This document shows, piece after piece, positions 23,401-38,400 of a stretch of DNA of 64,000 bases (its first letter is position 1; each line of letters starts with the position of its first letter). Position numbers and translations under genes: made by a program. This DNA is from Callaeas wilsoni (taxonomy: Eukaryota; Chordata; Aves; Passeriformes; Callaeidae), in the NCBI GenBank assembly GCA_013398955.1, contig VWPU01006262.1, forward strand, positions 186,001 to 250,000, read 5' to 3'. The notes beneath the pieces were generated by a model that ran no database searches, was not told the DNA's origin, and saw nothing but the letters and a program-made list of their open reading frames with translations.

Positions 23401-26400
23401 TCTTCCGATAATGAAAGGATTTTCTTTAAAGCTTGTGGGGAGTTGATGCCTTTAGGTAAGAATTAAAGTAGGCAGATGTAAAGTCCACTATACAGACATC
23501 CTTATGTTTCACAACACATTTATAGAGCAGACATCCCATAGGAAGAAAAAGCTACATTCTTTTTCCTGTATATTTCTGTGGTTTTGACACCAGCTTAAAT
23601 GAAGCAAAATGTTTAAACCTACTCCTGTTTAAAATATAGTGCTTTATTTCTGCATATTAGTGCAGATGGTCTTTCATTCTGGCCACTTAAGATAAATACT
23701 TTGCCACAGAAAACACAAAGAAGATTTCACTTGCAGAATACTGCCTATACAATATATAATTGAGGATATCCATAGGAATGGTTACTGAGAAACTTGAACT
23801 AAAATTAGCTTAAATACAGACACACACCCATCTCACTGGTTAGTGAAGATTTATATAGTAAGAATTCAAACTGCTCTCCTGTTTCTTTTCTATTTAGAGT
23901 AGCCTAGAAGGTCAAAGAAAGCAGGAAAGAAAATTAATAAGGATTAGGCTTATGAAACAGGGCCATCCTGCAGCTGCCTTTCTCCCTTTCATTTTTGAGA
24001 ACTATCTCTGCACCAGCTTATTTTGGGAAACTACAGAGTAAAAACATCCTGAAGATAACATATGATGTAAAGATCTAGGGCATCAAAAATTGCTTTTCCC
24101 AGGCCACATTTATCCATGTTTCTCTTCCCCTCTCCTCAAAAATCCAACCTGGGACAGCCTTGTAAGTGAAGACAGAGTTTTTCTGACAGTTTTGCCAGTG
24201 TTTGTGGTAGAGGTTATTTCCAAGCATTCGTGGACTTTATCTTTGATCTGTTGGATCACAATCCTGCTATCAATAATTTACAGCTGCCTGATCAGCATAA
24301 CCTAGTCAGTTTTCAGAAACTTTGCCACTATGAGCAAAAAATGCAGTCTACAGAGCTTCAAAGTCCTTTTAAGATTAAAATTTAATGGCAAAGTCAACAA
24401 GATCTAGATGAATATTGAATTGTTTCTTGCTCATTTTGCTGCTTTTAATGCTTTGTTGCAGCCTAAGCAACCGCAGTCCTAAGCAGTGCATGAGGAAAAC
24501 CAATAAAGAGTGAAATCAGAATTAAGTTCTTGTGCAATAACCATCATGAAAAAGGAAGGGCCAGTTATGCTACATATACTTCCTAGGGATATTACCCTAC
24601 CTGTGATTTAAGGACTTCATTAATAATGCATACATGCTTTGTACACATATTGGGACACACATTTGGAAATCAGGGTAGAAGAAATTCCTGTAGTCTGGTA
24701 CCTTTTTGTAGAATATGGAGGCAGCAACAGCTGAGTAACAACAATAAAAAAGCAGAAGGGAGTAGAAGCCAAAGGGACAATTTTCAATGTGAAAGTTCAG
24801 ACCCACATTTCTAACAGGACTGCCAGCTTGAGCAGGCCTGAATTTCACCTTAAAAATTCAACTTGTCAAGAGACACCAAAACTTCTGAGACATCTCAAGA
24901 ACTCCATGTCTTGAATTCCTCTAGAAAAGTTAAGGCAAGATCCCAGGGCAAACAGTGAGAAACATTTATTCTTTCCAGCTGCTAGTAAGAGGTAAATACT
25001 TATACTGATTAAATTGACAGGATGCTTTCCCTAGATTTCCTTTCCATTTCTAGAGAAGAGAACTATGCCTAGACGTGGCATGAAGGGGCATAACTCGCAT
25101 ATCATACTACCAGAAATAAAAGCCTGAACCTTATTTGATTAAAAATGTCTTCCTGACATAGGCAAACAAACTTCAGAAAATCAAACCAAATTCTTCCTTG
25201 TTCCACGTACCGAATGGTGGGAGGTCTTTGACTGGCACTTTCTTGCGAGAGGGATAAAGAGACACGGCCGGGACCTGCAATGCTTGGTTCACTTTATGCT
25301 GCTGCTGCTGCACTTTCTGCTGGATGCCCGCCCGGGGAGCCACTGGTGAGGTTTCAGATTTCCCAGATCGCTTGTCTCCTGTGTTCTTCGGCACTTTGCA
25401 AGAAAGAGGACAAAACACTGAATGACTACTAGCTAAAAAACCAGTGGTGTTTTAGTCTGAGCAGTGCAAAGCCCTCTGATTAACAATTAAAAGGTGCTCA
25501 AATACTCGCACAATTAACACAGCATGATATCTTTAGACAGAAAAGATGAAGAGGAAAAGAGGGGGAGATTTAACTCCACTTAAAAGATGTACATTATCAA
25601 TGAATGTTTTCTTTCTCAAAAGGAAGCTCTGCTAAATGACCCCTGTTACCAAAAACATGACCAGAAGTTATACTGGGCTATCATAAGGACTACAACTGAC
25701 TCAGAACAGACATATAATTACTAGTTTTTGCTAACCTGCAGGAAGGCAAGGGCACAAGATACAGCATTTCCTAAAATCAAAACTAAATGGATATCCAGGA
25801 TAAGGTCCCTTTCTGCTACCCCAGGGACAGTCCTCCAGGTATCTCTGAAACACCTGGACATAAGGAAATCCCCTACTCCCTCAGAATAATCATGTCACTA
25901 TTCACTCTAATAACCTCAGTACATCAGAACTATAGACAAACTTTTGGCTCCTCCATATTCTTTCTACAGACAAATCTAAAAAGTCATTGTACACTTCATT
26001 GTGACATCATCTTAAAGCCTTATCACCTGTATAAACACTATGTCTCTATCCTGTTAATCCACAAGATTATTTCCTTAGGATTCATAGACGTTTAGTACCT
26101 GAAAACGACTAGATAAATCCTTCTCTACTTCATTGTCTAGTTACTGTTCCCAATTAAACAGAGCTATATTGAACAGTTTTCTTGAAATCCACAACAAATG
26201 ACAATGCTCACATGTGTTCGTGGCTGGCTCACACTGCAGAGAGAGTGTCTGGAGGCTCTCTTCATCCATTTCCAGATCCAAGTTTGAGAGATACTGCTTT
26301 ACTTTCCGTGCCATCTGAGCATCTTCATAGAGCTTTTTAGCATTAAGAAAGGAGCTGCGACGGACCCGCTTTTTATGCCCCCCTGTTTGTGCAACATCCA

Positions 26401-29400
26401 GCACAGCTGCATTGGTACTGCCCTGGCTGAGAGACCTGGAGTGAAGGGGAGCAGGAGGGGGAAGAAAGAGAGCAAAAGTATGACTTAGTCCAACATGGTA
26501 TCACACGATAAACATGAAACGTGCAAGAGATTGCATGAATGTCAGTCTACGGTCAAAGCTTACATGCCTCATTCCAGTAAGTCAAACAGCTACAGCTACA
26601 AGATAGAAAGATACGGGCCAGGAAATCTTTTTTCTTGGTTACAGGCACTATTTTAATGGCACAAATATTTTAACCTATTCTGCCCCAACTAGGCAATAAC
26701 ACTTCACACGTCTAGAAAAGCATTCAAGGTAGCTCTCTTACATAAGCCATCTACTGAGAGGACTGGAGCATTAGGAAAAGCTCATGCAATAACACAGTGC
26801 TGACAGAAGACTACAGTTGAGGTTCAAATTCAAGTACGTATAAAGGAGGCATTTTGAAAGCCCTCTGTGTTTTAAATCAGACTGTATACAAAATGCGCAG
26901 CTCAGTTTTACAGAGTAGAACTTCTTTTAACTTGCAAGACTGAAGACATTTTTGTTAAATAAAATTATCAGCTAGTTCACGATGAAATAAATGTCATGCA
27001 CATTTCAATGTATGTTTATCTATATGAAAGCTATGCATTGGTCCTGAATTGTTAAGGTAAAAATGATGACTAATTGTAACATGAAGGTAAGTTAGGCAAG
27101 CAGATACTGTAAGTTTTAAGTTTTGAATTTGATTGTGATAATTGTTTAATAGGTATAAGGAAATTAACAGCTGTTTTCAGCTGTTGCAACCTTGTCATTT
27201 TGTAATTTCTCTTTGATTGAAAGTCACTTCCTTCAGCAATTTAAACTAGAGGTGGGAAAGAACACCCCACTTCCACCTATGATCACTTAAAAATAATTTA
27301 CGACTTTTGTGTTTTAATCTCAAATCAAAAGCAGTCCTAGATTAAAATGTATTGTCAGTAAAAAAGGGTTAACAAAAGGAAAAAATGTCAAAGCGCCAGA
27401 GAATTAAAGATAGCAAGTAGGAAACAATGCAAATGGTAAAGGAAGAATGAATGTCTGTGTGTGTTGTCTCCAACCACTTACCCCAAACTCCTCCATTTCT
27501 TCTTCCTGCAAGTGAGAGCCAGGAAGAATAAAGCATGGGTTTAAGAAGAGACAGAGAAAGATCACAAGCTCAGAAAGAAAAAGACCAGACCTCAGGACGA
27601 GAGTTCTGGAAGTCCACAAACATTAAAAAGAGCCTTGACTCGGGCATACAGTCAGTTATTACAAACTCTTCTAGCTCAAATTAGGAAAAAAGAGTATGCA
27701 ATAAGCTTTTCAAATATGAAGCCAAAGAGCATTCACTCCATGTTTTCTAACACAAGTAGCTGACACTGCTTCAGATACATTACCACTTCTACTAAATCAA
27801 AATTATAATGCTGACACCCATCAATGTTTCAAATAGACATGTTTTCAAGACAGGTTCTCTCCCTCCCCCCCACTGACAGAATCTCATTTTTATGAAGTAA
27901 CCGTCAACTATGGACTAGTAAGAAACATTTTAGAATGTATCAGTAATCACAAAATGTAATGGTTTCTCCAGTTTTAGACCGTCACATCATGCTGGCAAAT
28001 TGCTAACACAAAAAATTCATACTGCTCCAAGAGAAGGGGCACATGAAAGTCCCTCTTGCTGACACCTAGCCTTCTCCCAGCTGAGGAAAGCTCTGCCTGG
28101 TACAACACACTTACCTTGTTCTAAACATTAGAGCAGGATCCATGTTCACGGACGCCATGCGGCCGACATGGCGTATCTCCTTCGCAATCATCCGCAGCTT
28201 CTCAAAATTCACCAGGCCCTCCACTTTAGAATCATTTCCTACAATCAACAACGTCGGTGATTAGGCAGGCAAGCTACTTCTCCTTAGCTAGTAAAAGATT
28301 ATATACTTCTGCCTTTACCTTCATGAAGGAATGTAAGGTCTTTTTTGATGACAGGAAACAGGGGGATAATAGGCGGCTGTAGGTTTTGGCTGTTAAGGAC
28401 GTTACGATATTTCGCCATATTCCTAGATGGATCAAACAAGTCCTGCAGATCTTGAAACAGCTTTTCATACTTGCTTGGAAGCTTTTCCCATGTAGTTCGG
28501 AGCCTTGCAACTGGTGCCAAATTCAGGCCACTTGAAACAAAAAAGTGCAAAAAAGTTAAAGAACAAGAGAAAGAAACAAAAAATCCTAGAAAAAACCATG
28601 TTAAATTTTGTATGGTAGAAATACCATATAGCCAGAATACATGAGCACAACAGTGTCAATAAAATAATAGAAATTGAAAAATTTCTTTTTGCCAGCATAC
28701 ATTACCGAATAGTTAAGATCATTTTTATAAAAGCTATAAAAGCCAGAGATATCTACATGACACAACCATAAATGGAAAAAAGTTACACTTGGATGAGTAA
28801 TTAAACCTTACAGAGAGTATGTATCTGTCACTTTAGAACAGAATGTGAGTTTGATAAGAATATCATAATCTAAGTACTTCGGGATCACCACTTACTTCCA
28901 GATTAACAAGTTGGCAGAAATACCATCTTCCACCTATATGATAATGTTCAGGTGGTGACGGCACACTGACCCACCTTCTTTCTGCAATAATCCATCTCAC
29001 TTTGTTCTTTCAGGATGAAATTTTGTAACACTCTCTATACCTGAGGTTATTCTCAAACTGTAGCTGGTACAACCCCCCTTTTTGCCCTGTAATGACATTG
29101 ACTGTCTTGCTGTTAACTTCTACCTGTGGGAAAGTCTAATACCTAGAATCTTTCCTTCACTCATCTTTTTTCCCAGCAGACAGGCTGCTTTTACTTCTCA
29201 TTGAGGTTGGCTGAAATAGCTGAACAAAATCCCAATATTTTGATATCTCAGAGATGCTGACTGATCGTCAGCATGGATCCTTGACTTTGGAACTTGCCCC
29301 ATTTGCTGAATAGTATTCAAACCTACTCATCTTCAGGAGAAGTGTCACATTCAATCTGTTGCCTGAATGTCAAGAAAATGATGACAAGCGCTTGTGTCAA

Positions 29401-32400
29401 AGACAGTGATAACACTGTCAGTTTAATGCAACTTACTTGAGCTTTTTCATGACAGAAAATATAGGGAGACTGTTTGTTTTTGTTTGGGTTTTAAAAGATG
29501 TGTATAAACATAGACATTAGAGTTTCCTCTCTTCCTTCTCATTCCAAAACTAAGAAAGGTTTTCTGAGATTTTCAGTACATTTTAAAATTCTTATTAAAA
29601 GATCTTTATTTATACACTATTATGGTATCACAGTCTGTTATTCATTATTATCAGAGTTCCACACAAGAAACTGCTGATACAAAGAAAACCAAAGGCAACA
29701 TATCATGGCTGAATGAATTTAAGACACTGGGCAGTATGTATAAAAATGACCTGCTTTGGGGAAATTAACCCATTCATTTGCAACAATTGCATGGTTTTCC
29801 TGTATACACCTGTTGTTTCTTTTGGTCTTTGTCTTTAAATAAGTGCATTAGTTTCTCTAGTGCCATGTTCACCTTGCCACACTACCTTGAGCAGTAACTA
29901 CGTAACAGTAGCATTCCAAATAATATTTCAGCAAACATTTCAGATTACAGAAAATGCCCTTCTTAGCAGACTGCTAAGTGTTGATGTTAGCAGTATAAAC
30001 TGGTTTACTCTATTAAGTACATTTTTTTAAAAGACTTTGTTTTTTAATTGGAAGTAAAATTATTAGTGGGCAGTACCTAATTATGGCAAACATCGAGTTG
30101 AAGTTCTTGCATTCTCTGCAGTGTAGCGCTATCTTAATGAAATGCTTAATGATCTTCATCCTTTTCAGCTGGTTGGTTTCTCTTAGAATCTCAGAAGCCA
30201 CCCAGAATGTTTCTTGATTTATCACCTCTTCAAACCTTTTTAGATTAGTGCAACCTGTTTTTGATTTGAGTTTAAACAAGTCATCTATGTATTCCGTGGG
30301 TTCGATATTACGGAACAGCTCAAAGTTTCTCATGGAGAGTTGGGTAGCCACCTCAACAGTACTGAGCTGTAGTAGGGAAATTTGGCTTTCCCTTAGTAAC
30401 TCTTGAGCATCTTCATCTGAACAAAGAGTTTCTGTTTCCATGTTGTTCTTCAGGTAATACCTGCAAAAACAAAATACAAAAAAAGACACTAGATACAGTA
30501 TGTGCGATTAGTGCTGAGAATTACAGCAATGATCCAGTTGGAACCAGAGAATAAAATGAACTTCACCACACCTAGGTATTAATGAGAAGTTGCATAAGCA
30601 GCAATGTGTTGCAAAGAAACAGAACATAAGTAATTAAGTAAAACTCCTCTAACAAGATTTTGCCTTAATAAACTGGCATCATCAGCTTTAGCTCAGTCTC
30701 CATCTTACCTGCCACTCAGCTGTATCCTGTCAGCAAGCTTGGACAGCTGATCAGGAAGCCTCCTTTGCTTGATGACACCCTCAGGTGTGACAGAGACTTC
30801 GCACAGGGAATATGCATCAGGGGTTGCAGTGAGAGCAAATTCCCTGATGGCCTGGATGACCACTTCCTTTGCTGTCGTGTCCTTACTGATCATTATGTAG
30901 CGACTTTGCTGGTCTGCCTTGAAAACCCGCAGAACCTGGTCTGGCAAGTCTGGAAAAAAATTACATGCAAATTTTGCACTTTAGTAAGCAAAGAAAAATA
31001 AAAACTTCATGGTACAAGAAGAAGCAAGTCACATTGAGTTTAATGATGACTGTTACCTGTTTTTACTTCAGTAAAAGCTAGTTCTATTAACATCCAGGAA
31101 AATAAGTTAGTTAGGCTATAAATGGAGCAAGCCACAAAAATATGTTAACATTTTCAAAGTTTGGACAGACAAACTAATGAGAGATCTGATTTTCATAGGT
31201 GTTGAGTCCTGAAAAATTCTGTTTAAGTCTGAGAAAAATCCAGGACGTTAAATGACACTATCCTATATAATGACACGTAAGAAGTTTAAGCAAATAGGTG
31301 ATAGGAGTACTAATCTCTTTAAGGATATTTCAAAGAAAATAGATTCATTAACCTAACTCTGACACGCCACACGCAATGGGAAGGCACGTAATGTAAGTAG
31401 CTAGGAAGATGCTTGCAAAATAGTCAGCATGCCTGTGTACATGAAGTGCAGTAGTATTGATACATCCAAGTACTCAATCACCAGAAATATTCTGTCATTG
31501 ATACATTTACATCATAGTAATAAATGAGTCAGTAACAGACTGAAAACTTTGCTCTTTATTTCTCTCTGCCAGTATTTTAGTAATTAAGAACTAAGGCAGC
31601 CAGGCGTAAAAAAAAATCTTCACAAATAACCAAGTTCTATATATATTCCCATTTGAAGTGACATGAAACTTACACTGAATTGTTTTTTAGGAAATCTGGA
31701 AAACTACCAGACTAACACTGGATTTGATATTTTCATAAGCTATATGGAGAGACCAAATCCATACGTATTTTCATATTTCCATGCAAGTATTGAAATCCAG
31801 ACCCATAGATCAACTGAATTTTGGTTGTTATCACCATATTATTAGGAAAAAAAATTATACAGCTATCCACCTGTGGGTTTTTTAACATCAGGTATTTCTA
31901 ACTGACAAGTATTTAAATTAATTTAATTTCTTCCCTCTGTTACAAACAAGAGTTTCTAGTTTTGTGAGGCATGACATCTAGTCATTTTTCTTGAATATGG
32001 TTTTTCTTTAAAATAATTAATTTTTTAAATCAAAGAGGTCATACAAGCAATAAAATATATAATAGAAAGCTTTCTAAATGAAGGCTTCTGAAATGACTAT
32101 CATAAAAAAAAAATACTGAAAAAACAGCTGCCAAATGAAAGCATTCACTTTGATCCAACCGCAGGTTTTTTTGACAAGACCTGAATGTGCACAACATGTA
32201 TTCAAGTTACTACAGAAACTTATTCAGCAGCAGCAATCTTGTGACAAAAGAACAAAACTTAACACCTCCCCACTGCTCTTGCATGTTTCCAAAATAATAA
32301 TTTGGAAAGCATTAAGATAAATGTCTCTGATATGAGTTCATTTACATGCCACAAAGACTTTTGAGGCTTAAATATGTTATTTTACAAATCTCATGCAACT

Positions 32401-35400
32401 AAGCCTGTAACTTTCAAGCTCACAGTAGGTTTTGCAGCTTGAGAAGCACTAGCACCAGAACACGCTAGAACTGTGTGATTACATCACCAGTTACACATAA
32501 CAGGTATCATTACAGGCCAGTTTTTTAGCCCTTCCTAAACATTTGAGTCAAATGTACAAATACTTTATAACAAGAAAGCCAATTTTGCCTTTTATTGCCA
32601 ACTCTACATTGACTCATCTTCCTTCAGTAATTAGCTGAAGAGGAATACAGAGCAGAATGTTTTCTGAAATACTTTCTACATTTTTTGACATCTGGAGGAA
32701 GGCAGATGCCAAAGACATAGCCTTTTGGAGATGCTGTTAAAAACCAGACCTTCCTCTAGATCTTGCTGCCTCTTGCTGTTACAGAAATATTTGCCAAAGA
32801 AATGCTGTGAAGTTGAGAAGCTACTGTAAACAATACGAAGGTGAGAAATTGTTTAATGGTCTCTAGAAAAAAAGCGTTTTGTGCTACAAGAAAATAACCT
32901 GCTCTGCTGGATCACTGAAGTCAATATGAAGAAAAGCAGAGGACAGCAAACAGAGGAGTCCGATCTTTGCACTGCATTTTACCACCCCATTTCTCAGGTT
33001 GCCTACCTATCAGAGCTGGGAGCGAAAGCTCTACACAGAATACAGAGATGTCTGCCAGCAAGTGAAATGATTACAGCTATAGCAATGGTAGCAGGTCATT
33101 CAGCCCAATAATTTTTAAATAAAACACTTGAAGAGAATCATAATCACCCCCCTTCACTGCTTTTCAAAAAAGGAAACTGGAGTGGCAGGCTGAAGAATGC
33201 AATGCTGCATGATAGGAATCTGTTCCCTTAGAAAGATTGTGAGGGGAAAGAAAAAATACCAGTGACTGGCAGTTCATCATTACTCTATTATTTTGACTTC
33301 CAATCAAATAGCAAAGGCAGCACAAGAAAAGAGAAATCAAAGTGCTATTGAACATTTAAAAATAAACCTTTAAAAGTATATTTGAGACAGCCCGAACCAA
33401 TCAGAAGAGAAACTAAAATGACTCCTTGCAGATTTCAAGCTGTTCACACTTTCTCCTCAAAGACTACTCTTCTAAAAGGAGCAAGTTGTTTTATTTTCTA
33501 TCCTGAGGGATATTTCTCAAAGCCTCAAAGGACAGCTGCTCTACCAATTTCTCTTTCTCCTCCAGTGCATTCAATTTCTTGCAAGCTGCCTCTATTTCCA
33601 TCTTTAATTTAGACCAAGGTAGTAAAAGGAATTAAAACTGCAGGCTTTAATTTTTTCCAAGTCTTGAAATATATAGAGATATAATTCAACTCTTCTATCT
33701 ACAATGCAACCATCTCTAAAGCCCTTAAGGTCTATGTTTTTCATTTCAAGACCCTTTTTCCTTCCTTTCCACGCAGGAAAAAATTTTTGCCTGAGAATTA
33801 CTTTAAAAATATTCAGTGTGTGGACATTCAGGCAAATTTTAAGGAAAAGAAAAACACCAACTTTTTTTTTAAATGAGGAAGAAATACATTTTCTACAAAG
33901 ATATGGAAAAACTGTTAAAACATTGGAGCGATGGCATTACATCATATTGATCTCCTCTCCTCAATGCAAAATGCAAACAGTTGAACCTTACTCATTTATT
34001 AAGCTTCTCTGAAGTCCATCTGTAATTGGAAGGTCTTTAGGTCTGCAATGCCATTCCTTCTCATGGAAGTTTGTTCGAGCTGCGTGAGCCAGCAATGCCC
34101 ACAGCTCTGGAAGTTGGCCACTTGCTGCACTTGGCATCAAGGGCACACTAATTAGCTAGAACTGTCTGGTCTAGGTAAGTGGCAAGCTAGAGAAGGGAAT
34201 TTTCATCCATTTATAGAAAAAGTCCTGATGAAAAGCTAGGCTCTTACTGATAAAGAATATCTTCAAGGTGTTGGACACTAGTCATTAGATAAAATACAGA
34301 AAAATATCCACCTTCCAAGTCTCTCAGCATCAATCTTAGACACTGGGGCAAAAATCACAAACCACTTCCTTGCAATCTCCTCTAGCCCTAAAACACCTGA
34401 GATGAAGTAAGTAATGCTCAATATCACAGTTTCAAGCACAATGATTGCACCAGCTTGGCCAGTGTGTAGGCTGATATTTAAGCACCATCCCTTTATCTAA
34501 TCCTTTAGGTAATGTTTGAAATCCCTCAGTCTTAGAAGGACACTGAATTTTCAGTTCTACTTTTGAATAATTCTCTAAAGATTAGGCTAAAATAACCAAG
34601 TGTCTGCAGAGCTACCACCATCATATCCTGCTCCAGAAGCTATATTTTAATAGCAAAGATTTGAATACTTAACTCAGGAAAGGTTTCCTACTAAGAACCT
34701 TCCTGCAGCTAGATAAGAGCCCAAATCCCAGCCCCACCAGGAGTTCCAGCTAAACCGTTCTTATAAGATAAGGCTCTCAAGTTTCTCATATTCTCCCCCT
34801 ATTTCTCCCTCACTCACCCTTGTGCTTTGATCCTCTCTAAATGTGTTCATTTTTATCTGTTTCAGAAAGGGATTTTATATTCAAAGAATTTGGCATACAG
34901 CTGTAGGGCAGGGTGACTAACAAGAAACTTTGAAACTCTGTCCCTTACAAATGTAGTACAAATTATATAAGTCTGTTCAGAAAAAGACTGAAATACATGT
35001 CTTGTGTCCCAGTCCAATGTCCTGTCCCTTTACTATAAGCTAGTGATCTGCTATGCTATTTGAAAATATCGCAGTCTTGTAAACAATGATCCATCGAGGT
35101 AAATTATAAAATACCAAGCCAAACAGGTTTTTACTGACCAAGAATATTCCATCAGTAAGAAGCACTCTGTATACAGCATATATGAAAAACAGACATCTAT
35201 TATATGTGGGTAAAGTATACTGCAGCAAATGTAATAAATCCTAATGCATGAATATGTGGCTAATTTGTGTGTGACAGCAAACAGTTAATAAAAACTTACA
35301 TGCCTCTTCAGACTCTACAAATCCACACAAAAAAAACCTGAACTATGAAAGGAAATTAAGAGGTTAAGAAGAACAATAAAAAAGGATCCTTACCTGGAGT

Positions 35401-38400
35401 AGTATTAAAGTCTAAGATGCGGTGATGAGACTGCAGTAGATCGGGATTACTGGATGACAGGGTTCCACTGACAGGTAAAGCAGGAGGAATGTGCTTGGTT
35501 TGCCTCAGGCCCACAATGCTGTCATCCTGAGACTGGCCAATTCCAATGTCACTGCATCCAGAAAGAAATAAAATCAGGACTTGCAGACATTCAAAGCTTG
35601 GCTATACTAGAGGTATTCAGTGATGTCTCTATTGCTACAATTTCATACTTTAAATTGTGAATATTTAGAAGTCAAAGTTCTCCAGACAACAGGACTTGCT
35701 TTGTCAACAGTTCACTCAGAGTGACTCGATTTGCCTGCTCACACTGCCAGAAGATCCTCACCACTAAGCTCTGAGGAGTTGCTAGGCTCCTTATTTTTTA
35801 ATGATTTTGGCCAAGATGTTCATTCAAAAGGTGGTACATGCCTCATGATTCTTGCTCCACCCCATCATCCAAACTTTGAGTAATACTGCTGTCCCCTCAG
35901 TGCTGGTTTTAAGCCTGAACCTCATAGATTTTTTTACCCCATCACAGACAGGATTTGCAACTCTATTCGTGACCTATTGTAGCCATACTATGTAAGATCT
36001 TTCAACAGGCAGATAAGAGAGGATCATTTGAGATCATTTGGTTTTCCCACCCTGTATCACTTCTCTGAGTTTCTCTTCACTCAGTGTGACTGAAGTGATG
36101 CCAGGTAAGGCTAAGCTGAACAGCACACTTGGGTGCTATCAGTATCCTCTCCAAAGTACCTGATGGCTGTAAATAAAGTATTCTGTGATGAAGGTGAAGG
36201 GTTTTGTCCATTAAATTGTGTAAGGCAGGGTCCCACAGGAGGTCAGTAGCGCTAGATGGATCAGAGACAGAGCTATCTTCATATTATAACAGGCACTGAT
36301 TTGCTTATTGCTTTTGAGTTCATAATAGAGTGAAGCAGAACACCAGCCACAAGATGTAGAGCTGGAGACAGCCATTGAACTTTTCTCTAAATATACAGAT
36401 CAAAATCCTTAATAAAACACTCAGAGGGTGTAAAATGTTGAATAGCAGTCATTATAGAAAGTGAAAAGCATTAAAAATGTAGCAAGTATAGGCAAGGCCT
36501 TTCTAAAAGCCAAGCACATCTAAATCTGTATCTACGCATTTAAGTGGAGCATAAACCAGAATTCAGACTTCACTGCAAACGTTACAACTAAGTCAGTCTA
36601 GTAAATTAAATGATGCAACACAAATGACCACTTGTACCCTAATGTTGGGCACTTAAGCCTTTGTCTAGTGCTCTATCCATCCTTAGAAAACCTAAACAGA
36701 AGCAATAAAGGGCTAGATAATTACACTGATAGCTGTTACAGCACCAATAAGCACGTTTTGTGCTTGCTGATGAATAACTTTACACAGTACACTCTTATAC
36801 CACTTCTTTAAATGCTATGAATTGAACAGCAGTCTGGAAAGCTAGAACAGTATCTGAGTACTTAAGACACATTTTTAATGATATGGACACAACTGCTTTT
36901 GAGAAGGCAATGGTATCTCTCTATGTTGTGTTTTCTCATTGTTTTGTTTTAATAAACAAGATAACTCTGTATTACCAAAATACTCCTGTGAAATGTAAAC
37001 CTCAAGCCATGAGAGTGACGGAAACACTCAAGTCCACTGAAAAAAGTTACGGGATTCTCTCTTAATCAGAAGTTAAGGTGAATCTGAACTTTTGTATTTT
37101 TGTACTTCCACATCAAGCACAAAATACTGTGACAAGCAGTGATGACCTACTCAGCACACAACACTTTCATGCTAAGCCACAAGTAAGTCTTTCACTACAA
37201 CCGAAAGGATTGCCAGCAATCAATATCACATCTTTCAAGTAGGAACCACTCCACACTAAAAAAAAAGAGTAAACAAAAATTCTGCAGCCCTTGTACCTCA
37301 AAATATTTTCTCGTGGTTCTAAACTACTATATACCAGATTTCATAAGTGTGCCAACAACAGTATTTTCTCTAAATTCAAATCAAATGAAGACAGCGTGAA
37401 TCTTATATTAATAGTTTCATTTGCATTATGCATTCCTTTTGCAGTTTGCCAGTTACATAATCTCATACCTATCCTGTGCGTCATGACTGAAGCAGCTTCA
37501 GTAAAGTGGATCAACTCTGAAAATGTTAGGTTTAAAAGCAAAAAAAGTGTCTAAAATTGTGCTCAATTTTAAGTATTCATATATGAAATTGGAAAGCATT
37601 TACTTTACACTCAATCTACTCTATTTTTTAAAATTTAAATTAGAATCTGAGTGAGTTCCAACTTATGCAAACAAGTAATGAACCCTAGAAATATCAGATA
37701 AAAAGAGCAACACTAAAAAAATCCAGGTCCCATGAAGATCTACTGTTAGGTAAAATATTTTATTATGCCAGTGAAAGGAGATTGTGGTTTTAAGGAAACA
37801 GCATTTCTATTGCTTTCTGTATGCATCTGCCATGCAGGGAGATAGCACATTAACTAAGAAATAACTTCCCTGCTGAATGACAAACAGGGTAGAAGGGATA
37901 ATGAAATGACAGAAGCATCTTAATGCTTCTTCCCTGAGAACACAAAAATCCTGTGCATCCCACTGCAGGGCTGCAGAGAGGAGACAGGGGCTGCTGCATT
38001 GTCTGGGATGCTGCACTATGGACCAGGCAGCCCTTTATGAGAGAGGGAGGTGGGGATTATGTTTAATGCTTTTTTGGACCAACTGAGCCTAGAGACCACA
38101 AAATCACCCCGCGTCAGAAAAGCAGACAAAGAGCTCCAGTGGAGGCTGTACCCAGAACCCTTCAAGAGATGTCTCGCAGACAGTGAAGAGAAGATTTACC
38201 CATAGGTGCAGAGGAAATGGTGCTGTTTGCTCAGTTTGGGAAGTTATTTAACCTCATTGGGCGAAACAGCAAGACTGAAGAAAGGCATTATCTCCTACTC
38301 AAACGGATTCATCTTTGATACTGATTTAATGTCTCATGAAGCATATATGCTCCCCCTAAGAGTGACCTCATTCTAGTTTAAAGATTGGTTTTGTCTGGGT

